Counted from the first letter of the stretch, positions 1 to 8,371 are shown. The stretch is DNA of 64,000 nt from an uncultured Oscillospiraceae bacterium (GCA_934589675.1 CAKTOF010000006.1:84014-148013); one strand, 5' to 3'. Program-made: numbers and translations. The notes: a model not told the origin generated them from the sequence alone.

Positions 1-46
1 TTGGCAGCTGCGTGCGGCCGGCGCGTTTTTTTCCATCGACAGGCTC

Positions 47-77
47 TTGACTTTGGTACTGTACCATGGTTTACAAT
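47..77 (+). promoter_or_regulatory. MerR-type promoter (19-bp spacer) of the transhydroxylase operon
   Basis: TTGACT at 47-52 and TACAAT at 72-77 are separated by 19 bp, which is too long for unaided sigma-70 promoters and typical of MerR-controlled ones. The spacer holds a perfect dyad, TGGTAC-T-GTACCA (54-66). It matches 13 of 19 positions of the spacer of the promoter at 9860-9890. The adjacent MerR gene (8966-9778) is the likely regulator; this link is inferred. Confidence 0.7.
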
Positions 78-83
78 AAGGAC

Positions 84-292
84 GAAACCAAAAGACGGCG
101 GGAGCCGCCGCAAAATACCGTCCCAATCTGTTTCCGAGCTTCGTGCGCCTAAGGAGTTGTCTATGGACGCGGAGCCTGAGCTTTGCTCACAGGGTAGCGA
201 TGGAAACGCCGCTGCCTTCCGCTTGAAAAGGGAACCGCACCGCAGGAAGGGCTTCCTGCGGGAAATTGGCCTGTTCAGGCGGAGAAAGCGAG
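84..292 (+). promoter_or_regulatory. Structured 5' leader of the first operon
   Basis: About 210 nt separate the predicted transcription start from the first gene. The leader can form a hairpin at 193-216 (GGTAGCG with CGCTGCC) and a 9-bp hairpin at 240-261 (CCGCAGGAA with TTCCTGCGG, loop GGGC). I could not match it to a riboswitch class I know. It may hold a regulatory RNA or only an ordinary untranslated leader. Confidence 0.35.
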
Positions 293-742
293 GTGGCAAA
301 CGTAGGACCGATGGAAGAAAACGAGAAAGAGCGCCCGGAGGGGGAGCACGAGAACGACGTCCGGCTAAGTCCCATGGGCTCGGACGGCGAGAAGATGATG
401 CAGTCCATCGAAGACGGCAACATGATCGCTGTCCTGTCGAAAAATGAGATCATGTACACGTTTTTGTACCGGAACGAGTATCAGTGCTTCATCCACCCGA
501 TCGGCGCCGAGGAGGGTCGGCACAAGGGCTGGGAGATCAATGAGCGCAACCGCGCCATGCTCAAGCAGCTGCCCAGCGCAGCCGATCAGCTCTTTGAGAT
601 CCGCTTTGGACCGGAGATGGACTTCATGGGCGTCATGGTCGCGGCGGAGCAGGGCATCGTCCGCTTTCTCGACGCGATCGGCCAGCTGCCGGCGGACGAC
701 GTCGACTTCATGACGCCGTACGAGGGCGAAGAGCAGGCGTGA
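293..742 (+). CDS. Uncharacterised acidic protein, first gene of the transhydroxylase operon
   Basis: A 149-residue soluble protein with no signal peptide or membrane segment and no family I recognise. The first 30 residues are charged and probably disordered. The rest (from about MMQSIEDGN) looks like a small alpha/beta domain containing YTFLYRNEYQCF. GTG at 293 is chosen because GGAG lies 8 nt upstream; ATG at 311 (143 residues) is the alternative but has a poorly spaced ribosome site. It heads a chain of five small genes with short gaps leading directly into the molybdenum enzyme genes, so a role tied to that enzyme (assembly, electron transfer or substrate handling) is plausible but not shown. 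Confidence 0.6.
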   Translation: MANVGPMEENEKERPEGEHENDVRLSPMGSDGEKMMQSIEDGNMIAVLSKNEIMYTFLYRNEYQCFIHPIGAEEGRHKGWEINERNRAMLKQLPSAADQLFEIRFGPEMDFMGVMVAAEQGIVRFLDAIGQLPADDVDFMTPYEGEEQA

Positions 743-774
743 GCCCGCTCGTCACAGCGAAAGGAGAATGAAAG

Positions 775-966
775 ATGAAGACGTATCAGTTTTTCTGCCG
801 GAGCACGCGCCGCGGCTTCCTTGAGTGGGCCGTTGCGTCGGAGGACGGCGCAGAGGTTCGCCGCGTTGACCGCGACGTGCAGCTCGAGACGACGCGGCAG
901 TTCCGCGAGCGTGTCGGCGCTGAGCTTGAAAAAGAAGGGTTTGTCCCGGCTGCGCAGGCAGAGTAA
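775..966 (+). CDS. Uncharacterised 63-residue protein
   Basis: A short soluble ORF starting MKTYQFFCRS with GGAG 8 nt upstream, 32 nt after the preceding gene. It is rich in Arg and Glu, begins with a predicted beta strand and continues as a helix (TTRQFRERVGAELEKEGF). I recognise no domain. Its ribosome site and position inside the tightly packed operon support translation. Function is unknown; a small accessory protein of the downstream molybdenum enzyme is one possibility. Confidence 0.6.
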   Translation: MKTYQFFCRSTRRGFLEWAVASEDGAEVRRVDRDVQLETTRQFRERVGAELEKEGFVPAAQAE

Positions 967-991
967 AAAAGAAAGAAACGAGGGCAAGGAA

Positions 992-1402
992 ATGACATAC
1001 GTTTCTGCGTTGATCTGGAACAAGGAAGGACCGTACGGTGAGGTTCTGGCGCTGCGCGGCGAAGACGGGAAGCTGCGCTTCCCCATGACGGCCGTCCACA
1101 CGGCGGAAGAGAGCGAGCAGGCCGTCGTGCGTGCCACTGCCGAGCAGCTCGGCTGGACCGTCCGCACAGATAAGCTGGAGCTTCGCGGCCGCCACAAGCA
1201 GCCGGACAACTACTATGAATTCCATGAATACTACAGCGCCGTCTGCCTCTGGCGCGGCGGGCAGGAGACGCCGGCGGGCGCCGTCTGGGTGCATCCGTCG
1301 AAGCTCGACGCCGATGCATTTGCGGGCGACGACGCGAAGTTCCTGTCGAAATACGTCGCGTGGGTCAATGGCCGCGAGGTCCGCGACACGCGGATGTACT
1401 GA
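992..1402 (+). CDS. Nudix-fold-like protein with a degenerate Nudix box
   Basis: 136 residues, ATG at 992 with AAGGA just upstream. The stretch from AEESEQAVVRATAEQLGW resembles the helix of a Nudix box (G-x5-E-x7-REUxEExGU), and the flanking strands (SALIWNKEGPYGEVLAL, YEFHEYYSAVCLW) fit the Nudix fold. The catalytic RExxEE is replaced by RATAEQ, so pyrophosphohydrolase activity is doubtful. It may instead be a binding protein for an operon metabolite. It lies 11 nt before the next gene and is co-transcribed with the transhydroxylase genes. The fold assignment is tentative. Confidence 0.55.
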   Translation: MTYVSALIWNKEGPYGEVLALRGEDGKLRFPMTAVHTAEESEQAVVRATAEQLGWTVRTDKLELRGRHKQPDNYYEFHEYYSAVCLWRGGQETPAGAVWVHPSKLDADAFAGDDAKFLSKYVAWVNGREVRDTRMY

Positions 1403-1412
1403 GGTGAGCTGA

Positions 1413-1706
1413 ATGAAAAAATATGTTTTTGAGGCCAAGAAAAAGCTGCTGGACCGTCCGAGCCAGCCGGAGTATCTGTTTGTTGCGCCCGCGAGCGTGA
1501 CCGTGATCGCCGAGGACGAGTCCACGGCGCTTGAGCGCGCGGACAAAGCGCTGACGGAGCAGTATTTCGGCACGGGCGTGCTGCTCAGCGACATCCATCT
1601 GGTGCGCTGCGACGAGCTGCCGGTCGACTGGAGCTACGGTTATGGCGATGAGCGCGTATGGGGCGACGGGATCGAAGATCCGGTCGGCGGCGCGCAGATC
1701 CGATGA
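1413..1706 (+). CDS. Uncharacterised 97-residue protein
   Basis: Starts MKKYVFEAKKKLL with GAGGTGA five nt upstream. It is soluble, with an N-terminal beta/alpha segment (VTVIAEDESTALERADKAL) and an aromatic, glycine-rich acidic tail (DWSYGYGDERVWGDG). No family is recognised. The stop is 13 nt before the next gene, whose Shine-Dalgarno overlaps this stop, so translational coupling is likely. Function unknown; conserved placement beside a transhydroxylase in other genomes would be the first thing to test. Confidence 0.6.
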   Translation: MKKYVFEAKKKLLDRPSQPEYLFVAPASVTVIAEDESTALERADKALTEQYFGTGVLLSDIHLVRCDELPVDWSYGYGDERVWGDGIEDPVGGAQIR

Positions 1707-1719
1707 AGGAGGTACGACT

Positions 1720-2214
1720 GTGAACTATCTCATGCATCTTCCGGAAGGGAACGTGTTCCTGACCCGCGAGGAGATCACCGAGCGCGTGGCTGCCATCCTG
1801 GCCGCCTGCCCGAGCGAGCATACAAACGCCTACCGCGTCTGGTACGAGGGCTTTGAGGGCTGCGGCCGCCCGTCGACCGAGGTCAGGGGCATCATTGACG
1901 AAGCCATCGAGAAGGCCGGCTGGAAGAACATCGGCCCGATGCGCTTTGAAAAGTACGGCGTCGTGAACCCGACGTTCCAGAATACGCATTACGCCGAGGC
2001 CGCCAAGGAGATGGGCGGCACGCCCATGGTGCTGCATATGTACCATGCCGGCCGCCACTATCAGGGCCCGGACGGCCGCATCTTCTGGGTGGCCGTCGTC
2101 GAGGTGTTCGACATGCGCTGCTTTGAGTGGAAGGACGGCAAGTACATCGGCCAGATGGTCGAGATCGATCCGTTCTCCGATTATGCCCGCCAGATGGTGG
2201 AAGTCAAGGTTTAA
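1720..2214 (+). CDS. Uncharacterised 164-residue protein upstream of the transhydroxylase
   Basis: GTG start at 1720 chosen because AAGGAGG lies 7 nt upstream; a longer reading with an internal ATG upstream lacks a ribosome site. It is soluble and rich in aromatic residues (YRVWYEGFEGCGRPS, MRFEKYGVVNPTFQNTHY, MYHAGRHYQGPDGRIFW), which could line an aromatic-binding pocket (inference). No family is recognised. The stop at 2214 lies 12 nt before athL, so the two are translated from one message. It is the largest of the five unknown genes and the best candidate for a dedicated partner of the molybdenum enzyme. Confidence 0.65.
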   Translation: MNYLMHLPEGNVFLTREEITERVAAILAACPSEHTNAYRVWYEGFEGCGRPSTEVRGIIDEAIEKAGWKNIGPMRFEKYGVVNPTFQNTHYAEAAKEMGGTPMVLHMYHAGRHYQGPDGRIFWVAVVEVFDMRCFEWKDGKYIGQMVEIDPFSDYARQMVEVKV

Positions 2215-2226
2215 GGAGGTTCGACC

Positions 2227-4938
2227 ATGGCAACGGAAAAAATCACACATAGTATCTGCGTGGGCGGGCCGCTCACGATCCATACGGTCGACGGCGTCAT
2301 CCGCCGCGTCCGCCCGATCGTCCTGACCGATGACGACGCGCCCGGCTGGGTCATCAAGGCCCGCGGCAAGGAGTTCACGCCGCAGCGCAAGACAACGATG
2401 TCGCTGCTCGGCTACTGCGAAAAGGACCGCACGTATTCCTACGACCGCCTGAAATACCCGATGATCCGCGAGGACTTCGTCGAGACGCCGGACGGCAAGA
2501 ACCGCAACACGGAAAACCGCGGCAAGTCCGGCTACCGCCGCGCGTCGTGGGATGAGGCGCTCAGCCTCGTCGCGCGTGAGATCAAGCGTCTGCACAAGAC
2601 CTACGGCAAGGAGACCGTGACGGCCATCACGTCGTCGCACCACTCCTGGGGTCTTGTCGGCTACAAGATCTCGCTCTTCAACCGCTTCTTCAACATGATG
2701 GGCTACACGCGCATCATGGATAACCCCGACTCGTGGGAGGGCTTCCACTGGGGCACGCCGCACACGTACGGCTACTACTGGCGCCTCGGCGGCCCGGAGC
2801 CGTTCGACATGCTCGAGATGGCGCTGCAGAACGTCGAGACCATGATCATGTGGTCGCACGACCCGGACACGACGCGCGGCGGCTACAGCGCGCAGGAGTC
2901 CGCGCTCTGGCGCCACTGGATGAAGGAGCTCGGCATCCAGTTCATCTACATCGACCCGTTCAACAACTTCTCCTCCGTCAAGCAGGCTGACAAGTGGATC
3001 GGCCCGCGCATGGGCACGGACGCCGCCATTATGGAGGCCATCGCCTATGTCTGGATCACGGAGGACACCTACGACCACGACTACATCGAAAAGCACGGCC
3101 ACCGCTTTGAGGAGTGGAAGAACCACATCCTCGGCCTCGGCCCGGACGGCACGGCCAAGACCCCGAAGTGGGCCGAGGAGATCTCCGGCGTCAAGGCGGC
3201 GGACATCAAGGCCATCGCCCGCCGCTGGGCCTCGACCGTTACGACGGGCGGCTCGGGCATGCGCGGCGGCTTCGGCGGCGCGTGCCGCACGACGGGCGGC
3301 ACGGACTACGCGCGTCTGCTCGTCTCGCTGCTGGCCATGCAGGGCATGGGCAAGCCGGGCCGCAACATGTGGACCGGTACCTGCGGCGGCCCGATGAACT
3401 ACAACTTCTGGTTCGGCGGCTACTCCGACCCGCTCTCGTCCATCGCCAAGGCCCCGATCTGCGACCATCCGGCGCAAAACTGCGTTGAGCAGACGCTCTA
3501 CCGCACGAACCTGCCGGACGCGATCTTAGACGGCCACTATGAGTGGCTCGGCGAGGGCTTCTGCGGCGGCGGCCTCGACTTTGAGTTCACGCGCCACGTC
3601 TACCCGATGCCCGGCTACAACAAGGTCCACTGCTTCTGGCGCTACGGCGGCTCGTTCATGGGCACCATGCTCGACACGAACAAGTGGGTCAAGATGTACA
3701 AGAGCCCGGAGCTGGAGTTCGTCATCAATCAGGACATCTACTGGACGCCCGAGACGCGCCACGCCGACGTCATCCTGCCGGCCTGCACGAACCTTGAGCG
3801 CGTCGACATCGGCGAGGTCGGCAACTCCGGCAACGGCGGCTACTGCTCGCACTCGCAGACCGGCAACTCCTGGCAGGTCATCGTCTATCAGGACAAGGCC
3901 ATCGAGCCGCTGTGGGATTCCCGCTCGGACTACTGGATCTTCTCTCAGGTGGCCGCGCGCCTCGGCTGGGGCGAGGAATTCACCGAGGGCCGCACGGAAG
4001 AGGACTGGGCCAAGCGCTTCTGGCAGTTCTCCGACCTGCCCAAGCACATGAGCTGGGAGCAGTTCAAGGAGAAGGGCTACTACATCGCGCCCGTTTCCTA
4101 CAAGGAAGAGGACAAGGACCCCAAGACCGGCCTCATCGAGAACTGGGACCGCTACCCCGGCTTCCAGTGGTTCGCCGAGGAGCGCGCCTGCGACACGCCG
4201 AACCACAAGGTCTTCCAGGAGGAGGGCAAGCTCGGCACGCTCACGGGCAAGTGGGAGTTCGTCTCCGAGTCCATGCTCTACTGGGCGCCGCATGACGAGA
4301 TCCGCACGCCGATCGCCTGCTACAAGGATTCGTGGGAGGGTCACAAGTCGCTCACGGCCGACAAGTATCCGTACGGCATGATCTCGCCGCATCCGCGCTT
4401 TGACTATCACACGCACTACCAGCAGCACGCCGTCTGGCTGTGGGAGATCCCGGAGAACCGCGTCATCATCAACGGCAACCCGTACCTCATCTGCCGCATC
4501 AACCCGAAGGTCGCGGAGAAGAAGGGCATCAAGGAAGGCGACATCGTCCGCCTGTTCAACGACCGCGGCAGCGTCCTGTGCGTCGCGCACATCACCCGCC
4601 GCGTCAATCCGGAGACGATCCACGCCTACACGTCCTCGGGCATCTACAACCCGGTCGAGTACGGCAAGTACGGCTCCGTGGACAAGGGCGGCTGCGTCAA
4701 CGTCCTCACGCCGGGCCGCCTGATGGGCGACTATATCCCGGCCATGGTCCCGAACTCCTGCAACATCGACGTCGAGCTGGCCGAGGCCGATCCGAACTAC
4801 GGCCAGGGCTTTGAGCACATCATCGACGGCGTTGACAAGCAGCAGATGGAGACCGAGCGCCCGATGCGCACCTCGGCCGAGGCCGATCTGCTCTTCGGTG
4901 AGCGCGAACAGATGAACAAGGAGGTTAAAGGGGCATGA
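2227..4938 (+). CDS. athL: Molybdopterin enzyme large subunit, pyrogallol-phloroglucinol transhydroxylase type
   Basis: 903 residues of the DMSO-reductase superfamily, close to the length of the Pelobacter transhydroxylase large subunit. Unlike most relatives it has no N-terminal Cys motif for a [4Fe-4S] cluster, as expected for this type. His138 and Asp168-Ser169 keep the 30-residue spacing of the His, Asp and Mo-ligand Ser described for the Pelobacter enzyme, and Tyr399 sits near the expected catalytic Tyr. No Tat signal, so cytoplasmic. AAGGAGGT lies 6 nt upstream; the stop overlaps the small subunit start by 4 nt. The known reaction moves a hydroxyl between polyphenols without net redox change. 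Resorcinol hydroxylase belongs to the same family, so substrate identity is inferred. Confidence 0.78.
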   Translation: MATEKITHSICVGGPLTIHTVDGVIRRVRPIVLTDDDAPGWVIKARGKEFTPQRKTTMSLLGYCEKDRTYSYDRLKYPMIREDFVETPDGKNRNTENRGKSGYRRASWDEALSLVAREIKRLHKTYGKETVTAITSSHHSWGLVGYKISLFNRFFNMMGYTRIMDNPDSWEGFHWGTPHTYGYYWRLGGPEPFDMLEMALQNVETMIMWSHDPDTTRGGYSAQESALWRHWMKELGIQFIYIDPFNNFSSVKQADKWIGPRMGTDAAIMEAIAYVWITEDTYDHDYIEKHGHRFEEWKNHILGLGPDGTAKTPKWAEEISGVKAADIKAIARRWASTVTTGGSGMRGGFGGACRTTGGTDYARLLVSLLAMQGMGKPGRNMWTGTCGGPMNYNFWFGGYSDPLSSIAKAPICDHPAQNCVEQTLYRTNLPDAILDGHYEWLGEGFCGGGLDFEFTRHVYPMPGYNKVHCFWRYGGSFMGTMLDTNKWVKMYKSPELEFVINQDIYWTPETRHADVILPACTNLERVDIGEVGNSGNGGYCSHSQTGNSWQVIVYQDKAIEPLWDSRSDYWIFSQVAARLGWGEEFTEGRTEEDWAKRFWQFSDLPKHMSWEQFKEKGYYIAPVSYKEEDKDPKTGLIENWDRYPGFQWFAEERACDTPNHKVFQEEGKLGTLTGKWEFVSESMLYWAPHDEIRTPIACYKDSWEGHKSLTADKYPYGMISPHPRFDYHTHYQQHAVWLWEIPENRVIINGNPYLICRINPKVAEKKGIKEGDIVRLFNDRGSVLCVAHITRRVNPETIHAYTSSGIYNPVEYGKYGSVDKGGCVNVLTPGRLMGDYIPAMVPNSCNIDVELAEADPNYGQGFEHIIDGVDKQQMETERPMRTSAEADLLFGEREQMNKEVKGA

Positions 4939-5780
4939 GATACGGTATCGCAATCAACTCCAAGCGCTGCATGGCCTGCTATGCCTGCTTCATGGCCTGC
5001 AAGGATGAGCACTGCGGCTGGGACACCACCGTGTCCAAGGCGCAGCCCGAGCTGGGTCAGTACTGGATGAACATCGTCGAGTGGGAGCGCGGCGACAACG
5101 AGCGCCGCATCAAGACGGCCACCGTCCCGACGCCCTGCTCGCACTGCCAGGATCCCGCCTGCGCCAAGGCCGCCCAGAACGGCGCGGTCTACAAGCGGCC
5201 GGACGGCATCGTCATCATCGATCCGGAGAAGGCCAAGGGTCAGAAGCAGATCGTCGACGCCTGCCCGATCCACGCCATCTACTGGAACGAGGCGCTGCAG
5301 CTTCCGCAGAAGTGCACCATGTGCGCGCATCTGCTCGACGATCCGAACTATCCGGGCAAGGAGCCGCGCTGCGTCGAGGCCTGCCCGAACCAGGCGCTCG
5401 TCTTCGGCGATCTGGACGATCCGGACAGCGAGATCAATCGCGTCATTGCGGCCAATAAGGTCACGCAGCTTGCCGGCCTCGAGGGCCGCGAGACGAACGT
5501 CGTCCACCTGAACGTCCCGAGCGCATTTTTGGCCGGCACGGTGTTCTATCCGGCCGAGGAGGAAGAGGTCTGCATCGGCGCCCACGTCAAGGCTGTCTGC
5601 GAGGACGGCACGGTCTATGAAATGGACACGAACTGGGCCGGCGACTGGGAGTTCGAGGACCTTCCGAAGAACAAGAAGTTCTCCATTGACATCACGTTTG
5701 ACGGCTACCGCCCCGTCCACTACGACGCGGTCACGGACGCCGATCATTACGTCGCCGAGACATATCTCGAGCGGATCTGA
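4935..5780 (+). CDS. athS: Iron-sulfur small subunit of the transhydroxylase-type enzyme
   Basis: 281 residues starting in an ATGA overlap with the large subunit. The N-terminal two thirds is a ferredoxin-type domain with Cys groups at 12/15/18/22 (CMACYACFMAC), CSHCQDPAC, CPIHA and CTMCAH followed by CVEACP, enough for three [4Fe-4S] clusters. The last 85 residues are beta-rich (GTVYEMDTNWAGDWEFEDLP) and fit the immunoglobulin-like, carboxypeptidase-regulatory domain found at the C-terminus of the Pelobacter small subunit. This two-domain layout is what separates it from ordinary NrfC/DmsB electron-transfer subunits. No membrane anchor gene follows, which agrees with a soluble heterodimer. 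Confidence 0.8.
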   Translation: MRYGIAINSKRCMACYACFMACKDEHCGWDTTVSKAQPELGQYWMNIVEWERGDNERRIKTATVPTPCSHCQDPACAKAAQNGAVYKRPDGIVIIDPEKAKGQKQIVDACPIHAIYWNEALQLPQKCTMCAHLLDDPNYPGKEPRCVEACPNQALVFGDLDDPDSEINRVIAANKVTQLAGLEGRETNVVHLNVPSAFLAGTVFYPAEEEEVCIGAHVKAVCEDGTVYEMDTNWAGDWEFEDLPKNKKFSIDITFDGYRPVHYDAVTDADHYVAETYLERI

Positions 5781-5789
5781 ATCCCCAGC

Positions 5790-5833
5790 GGATCCGGGCG
5801 CGGAGCGGGTGCCTCCTCGCCGCGCCCGGATCC
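5790..5833 (+). repeat. Intergenic 14-bp hairpin between athS and thiolase
   Basis: GGATCCGGGCGCGG (5790-5803) is a perfect inverted repeat of 5820-5833 with a 16-nt loop. No U-tract follows, so it is unlikely to terminate; it may protect or process the polycistronic mRNA. Confidence 0.5.
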
Positions 5834-5892
5834 GACAGCACCGGAGTATTGCGGCAGGGCCGCTTTGATAATTTAGGAGATGGAATCACAAC

Positions 5893-7146
5893 ATGGAAAT
5901 GAAAACCGCAGTCATCATTGACGGCTGCCGCACGGCAGTCGGTTCGATGGGCGGCAGCCTCAAGCCGCTGAGCGCCTATGATCTGGCCTGCGCCGTCATG
6001 AAGGGCGAGCTCGACCGCACCGGCATCGACCCGAAGCAGATCGACGAGGTCATCATGGGCCAGTGCCGCCAGACGTCGGACGAGCCGAACATCGCGCGCG
6101 TCGCCGCGCTCAAGGTCGGCATCCCGGAGTCGGCCTCGGCTCACACCGTTATGCGCCAGTGCGCCTCCGGCATGACCGCCGTCCAGAACGGCGCCATGCA
6201 GATCATGACCGGCGTGTCGGACGTCGTCCTTGCCGGCGGCACGGAGTCGATGTCGAACGCTGTGTTCTACCTGCGCAACGCCCGCTACGGCGTCGGCACG
6301 GGCAACACCGAGCTCGTTGACGCCGTCACCGAGGGCCAGTTCCGCAGCCAGCCGCAGGAGATGTACGGCCGCTACAACATGGGCGCCACGGCCGAGAAGA
6401 TCGCCGAGACGCTCGGCATCACGCGCGAGCAGCAGGACGAATTCTCCATGGAGTCGCAGCGCCGCGCCATCGCGGCCATCGACGCGGGCAAGTTCAAAGA
6501 CGAGATCGTCCCCGTCACCGTCCCGCAGGGCCGCAAGAAGCCGCCGATCGTCTTTGACACCGACGAGTTCCCGAAGCGCGACACGAGCCTTGAGAAAATG
6601 GGCAAGCTCAAGCCCTGCTTCAACATCGTCACGGAGGACGACGGCCGCATCTTCAACACGAGCGAGCTGACCGGCACCGTCACCGCCGCCTCCTCGTCCG
6701 GCCGCAACGACGGCGCGTCGGCCATGCTGCTCATGAGCGAGGAGAAGGCCAAGGAGCTCGGCCTGAAGCCGATGGCGAAGATCATCGGCATGGGCACGGC
6801 CGGCTGCGACCCGAAGACCATGGGCCTCGGCCCGGTCTATGCTGTCCCGAAGGCGCTCAAGAACGCGGGTCTCACGATCGATGACATCCAGCTCATCGAG
6901 CTCAACGAGGCCTTCGCCGCGCAGGCGCTCGGCTGCATCAAGCTGCTCGGCTGGGAGGACAAGATGGACATCATCAACGTCAACGGCGGTGCCGTCGCCC
7001 TCGGCCACCCCGTCGGCTCGTCCGGCAGCCGCATCATCATCACGCTCATGCACGAGATGAAGCGCCGCGGCCTGAAGTACGGCCTTGCAACGCTCTGCAT
7101 CGCCGGCGGCATGGGTCAGGCGACCGTCATCGAGATGTGCGACTAA
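5893..7146 (+). CDS. Thiolase (acetyl-CoA acetyltransferase family)
   Basis: 417 residues, slightly longer than typical 390-residue thiolases. The catalytic nucleophile is Cys90 in MRQCASG, with His372 in GHPVGSSGSR and Cys402 in CIAGGMGQ completing the active site. It catalyses acyl-CoA + CoA to acetyl-CoA and a shortened acyl-CoA, or the reverse condensation. Placed between the transhydroxylase and the BKACE gene, it most likely thiolyses acetoacetyl-CoA made by the cleavage enzyme into two acetyl-CoA. Its start follows TAGGAGATGG. It belongs to the same operon, though a 112-bp gap with a strong hairpin separates it from athS. Confidence 0.9.
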   Translation: MEMKTAVIIDGCRTAVGSMGGSLKPLSAYDLACAVMKGELDRTGIDPKQIDEVIMGQCRQTSDEPNIARVAALKVGIPESASAHTVMRQCASGMTAVQNGAMQIMTGVSDVVLAGGTESMSNAVFYLRNARYGVGTGNTELVDAVTEGQFRSQPQEMYGRYNMGATAEKIAETLGITREQQDEFSMESQRRAIAAIDAGKFKDEIVPVTVPQGRKKPPIVFDTDEFPKRDTSLEKMGKLKPCFNIVTEDDGRIFNTSELTGTVTAASSSGRNDGASAMLLMSEEKAKELGLKPMAKIIGMGTAGCDPKTMGLGPVYAVPKALKNAGLTIDDIQLIELNEAFAAQALGCIKLLGWEDKMDIINVNGGAVALGHPVGSSGSRIIITLMHEMKRRGLKYGLATLCIAGGMGQATVIEMCD

Positions 7147-7345
7147 AGCGAAACAGAAACCGGAGGTTTCTGTTTCGAGGGGATCGCAGCCTGCTGCAGC
7201 GCACCCGCTCCGCGGGCACGTTTGCAGGCTGAGCGGTATGATTTCCGACGCGCAGGTCGCCGGAAATCATGATTTGTAATTTTTTCGCGCCGTGCGCGGC
7301 GCGAATTCTGCGAAGCTGATGGAGCCTCGCTGAAAAATTATAGGA
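7147..7345 (+). repeat. Copy A of a ~200-nt structured dispersed element
   Basis: Starts right after the thiolase stop. Four helices can form: 7150-7161 with 7165-7176; 7187-7194 with 7224-7231; 7238-7246 with 7262-7270; 7284-7291 with 7298-7305. A second copy at 34857-35056 keeps all four helices with compensatory changes, and both share the unpaired block GAGCGGTAT. Copy A lies on the operon transcript between thiolase and BKACE. Function unknown; it could be a mobile palindromic element or an RNA. Confidence 0.7.
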
Positions 7346-7356
7346 GTGAAAAAATC

Positions 7357-8247
7357 ATGGCAAAGTCCAATAAGATTATGATCCAGTGCTGCATGTGCGG
7401 CGCCGGAACGAAGAAAGCTCAGGCGCCGACCGTCCCGTATACCCCGGAGGAGATCGCGCGTCAGGTCGTCGAGGTCGCCAAGGCCGGCGCCTCCATCGTC
7501 CACATCCATGTCCGCGAGGACAAGGAAGTCGACGGCGTCATGCAGATCGGCTACAAGTCCATGAGCCTGCAGAAGTTCACGGAGACCGTCGAGCTCTGCC
7601 GCAAGTACTGCGCCGAGGCCGGTGTTGACGTCATCATCAACCTGACGACGTCCGGCGGCGAGTACGAGGACTACAAGCGCCTGCAGCACCTGTCGGCCCT
7701 CAAGCCGGAGATGTGCTCCTTCGACCCGAACACCATCAACTGGTCGAACAGCTACATCTTCGAGAACAGCCCGCGCTTCCTCAACCTGCTGGCGCAGGAG
7801 GTCGTGAAAGAGGACGTCAAGCCGGAGTTCGAGGTCTTCGACACCGGCCACATCGACTCGGTCATGTACTATGTCAACAAGTGGAACATCCCGAAGCCGC
7901 CCCACATCCAGTTCATCATGGGCGTCGGCGGCTCCATGCCGGGCACGGCCGAGAACCTCGGCTTCCTCGTTGACCGCCTGCCCGAGGGCGCGACGTGGTC
8001 CGTCTCTGGCATCGGAAGAGCGCATATGCCGATGATGCTCGCCGGCCTCGCGCTCGGCTGCGACGGCCTGCGTGTCGGCCTTGAGGACAACGTTATGTAC
8101 GGCAAGGACGCCGATGGCAACAAGATCATCGCGACGAACGTCATGCTCGTCGAGCGCGCGGTCGCCCTCGCCAAGCTCGCCGGCCGCGAGATCGCGACGG
8201 CGCAGGAAGCCCGCGAGATTCTCGGCATCGACCGCAAGTGCCTGTAA
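7357..8247 (+). CDS. BKACE-family beta-keto acid cleavage enzyme (triacetate acetoacetate-lyase candidate)
   Basis: 296 residues of the Zn-dependent BKACE fold (3-keto-5-aminohexanoate cleavage family). HIHVRED carries the metal-binding His49 and His51, and VGLEDN near residue 260 is the family C-terminal signature. The family cleaves a beta-keto acid with acetyl-CoA to give acetoacetate and a new CoA thioester. In fermentative phloroglucinol degradation a family member splits 3,5-dioxohexanoate (triacetate) into acetoacetate and acetoacetyl-CoA; neighbours here support that role over lysine fermentation, whose other genes are absent. The usual GGHVRVG is GCDGLRVG, a possible specificity change. 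TAGGAG lies 12 nt upstream. Confidence 0.88.
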   Translation: MAKSNKIMIQCCMCGAGTKKAQAPTVPYTPEEIARQVVEVAKAGASIVHIHVREDKEVDGVMQIGYKSMSLQKFTETVELCRKYCAEAGVDVIINLTTSGGEYEDYKRLQHLSALKPEMCSFDPNTINWSNSYIFENSPRFLNLLAQEVVKEDVKPEFEVFDTGHIDSVMYYVNKWNIPKPPHIQFIMGVGGSMPGTAENLGFLVDRLPEGATWSVSGIGRAHMPMMLAGLALGCDGLRVGLEDNVMYGKDADGNKIIATNVMLVERAVALAKLAGREIATAQEAREILGIDRKCL

Positions 8248-8254
8248 AGCAGGC

Positions 8255-8280
8255 TCAAACGGGACCCGCTGCGCGTTTGA
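8255..8280 (+). repeat. Partial copy of helix 1 of the dispersed element
   Basis: TCAAACGGGACCCGCT is identical to the start of copy B (34857 on) and again begins within 10 nt of a stop codon. TCAAACG pairs with CGTTTGA. The remaining helices are absent. Confidence 0.4.
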
Positions 8281-8331
8281 TGCAGTGTGCCGCGCCGGAG
8301 CAGAACAGGTGCGGCAAGGCATTTCATAATG

Positions 8332-8366
8332 AAAAAGGACGGTATCCGACGGATACCGTCCTTTTT
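8332..8366. terminator. Bidirectional terminator between BKACE and the 82-residue gene
   Basis: A 16-bp perfect stem (AAAAAGGACGGTATCC and its complement) with a 3-nt loop and U-tracts on both strands; it ends the first operon and the convergent small gene. Confidence 0.9.
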
Positions 8367-8371
8367 CTGCG

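Noticed and set aside
163..447. Out-of-frame ORF with AAGGAG before ATG at 163, encoding an Arg-rich 94-residue peptide
   Set aside because: It overlaps the gene at 293-742 in another frame, and its composition (extreme Arg, no fold) is that of a shadow frame. The ribosome site may be chance.
1585..4953. Long minus-strand ORFs opposite the transhydroxylase genes (475-630 codons)
   Set aside because: Composition rich in Arg, Val, Asp and Ala without motifs is typical of antisense frames in GC-rich genes; there are no ribosome sites.
5790..5833. Intrinsic terminator between athS and thiolase
   Set aside because: The stem is strong but no U-tract follows on the + strand, and the thiolase gene has no promoter of its own that I can see.
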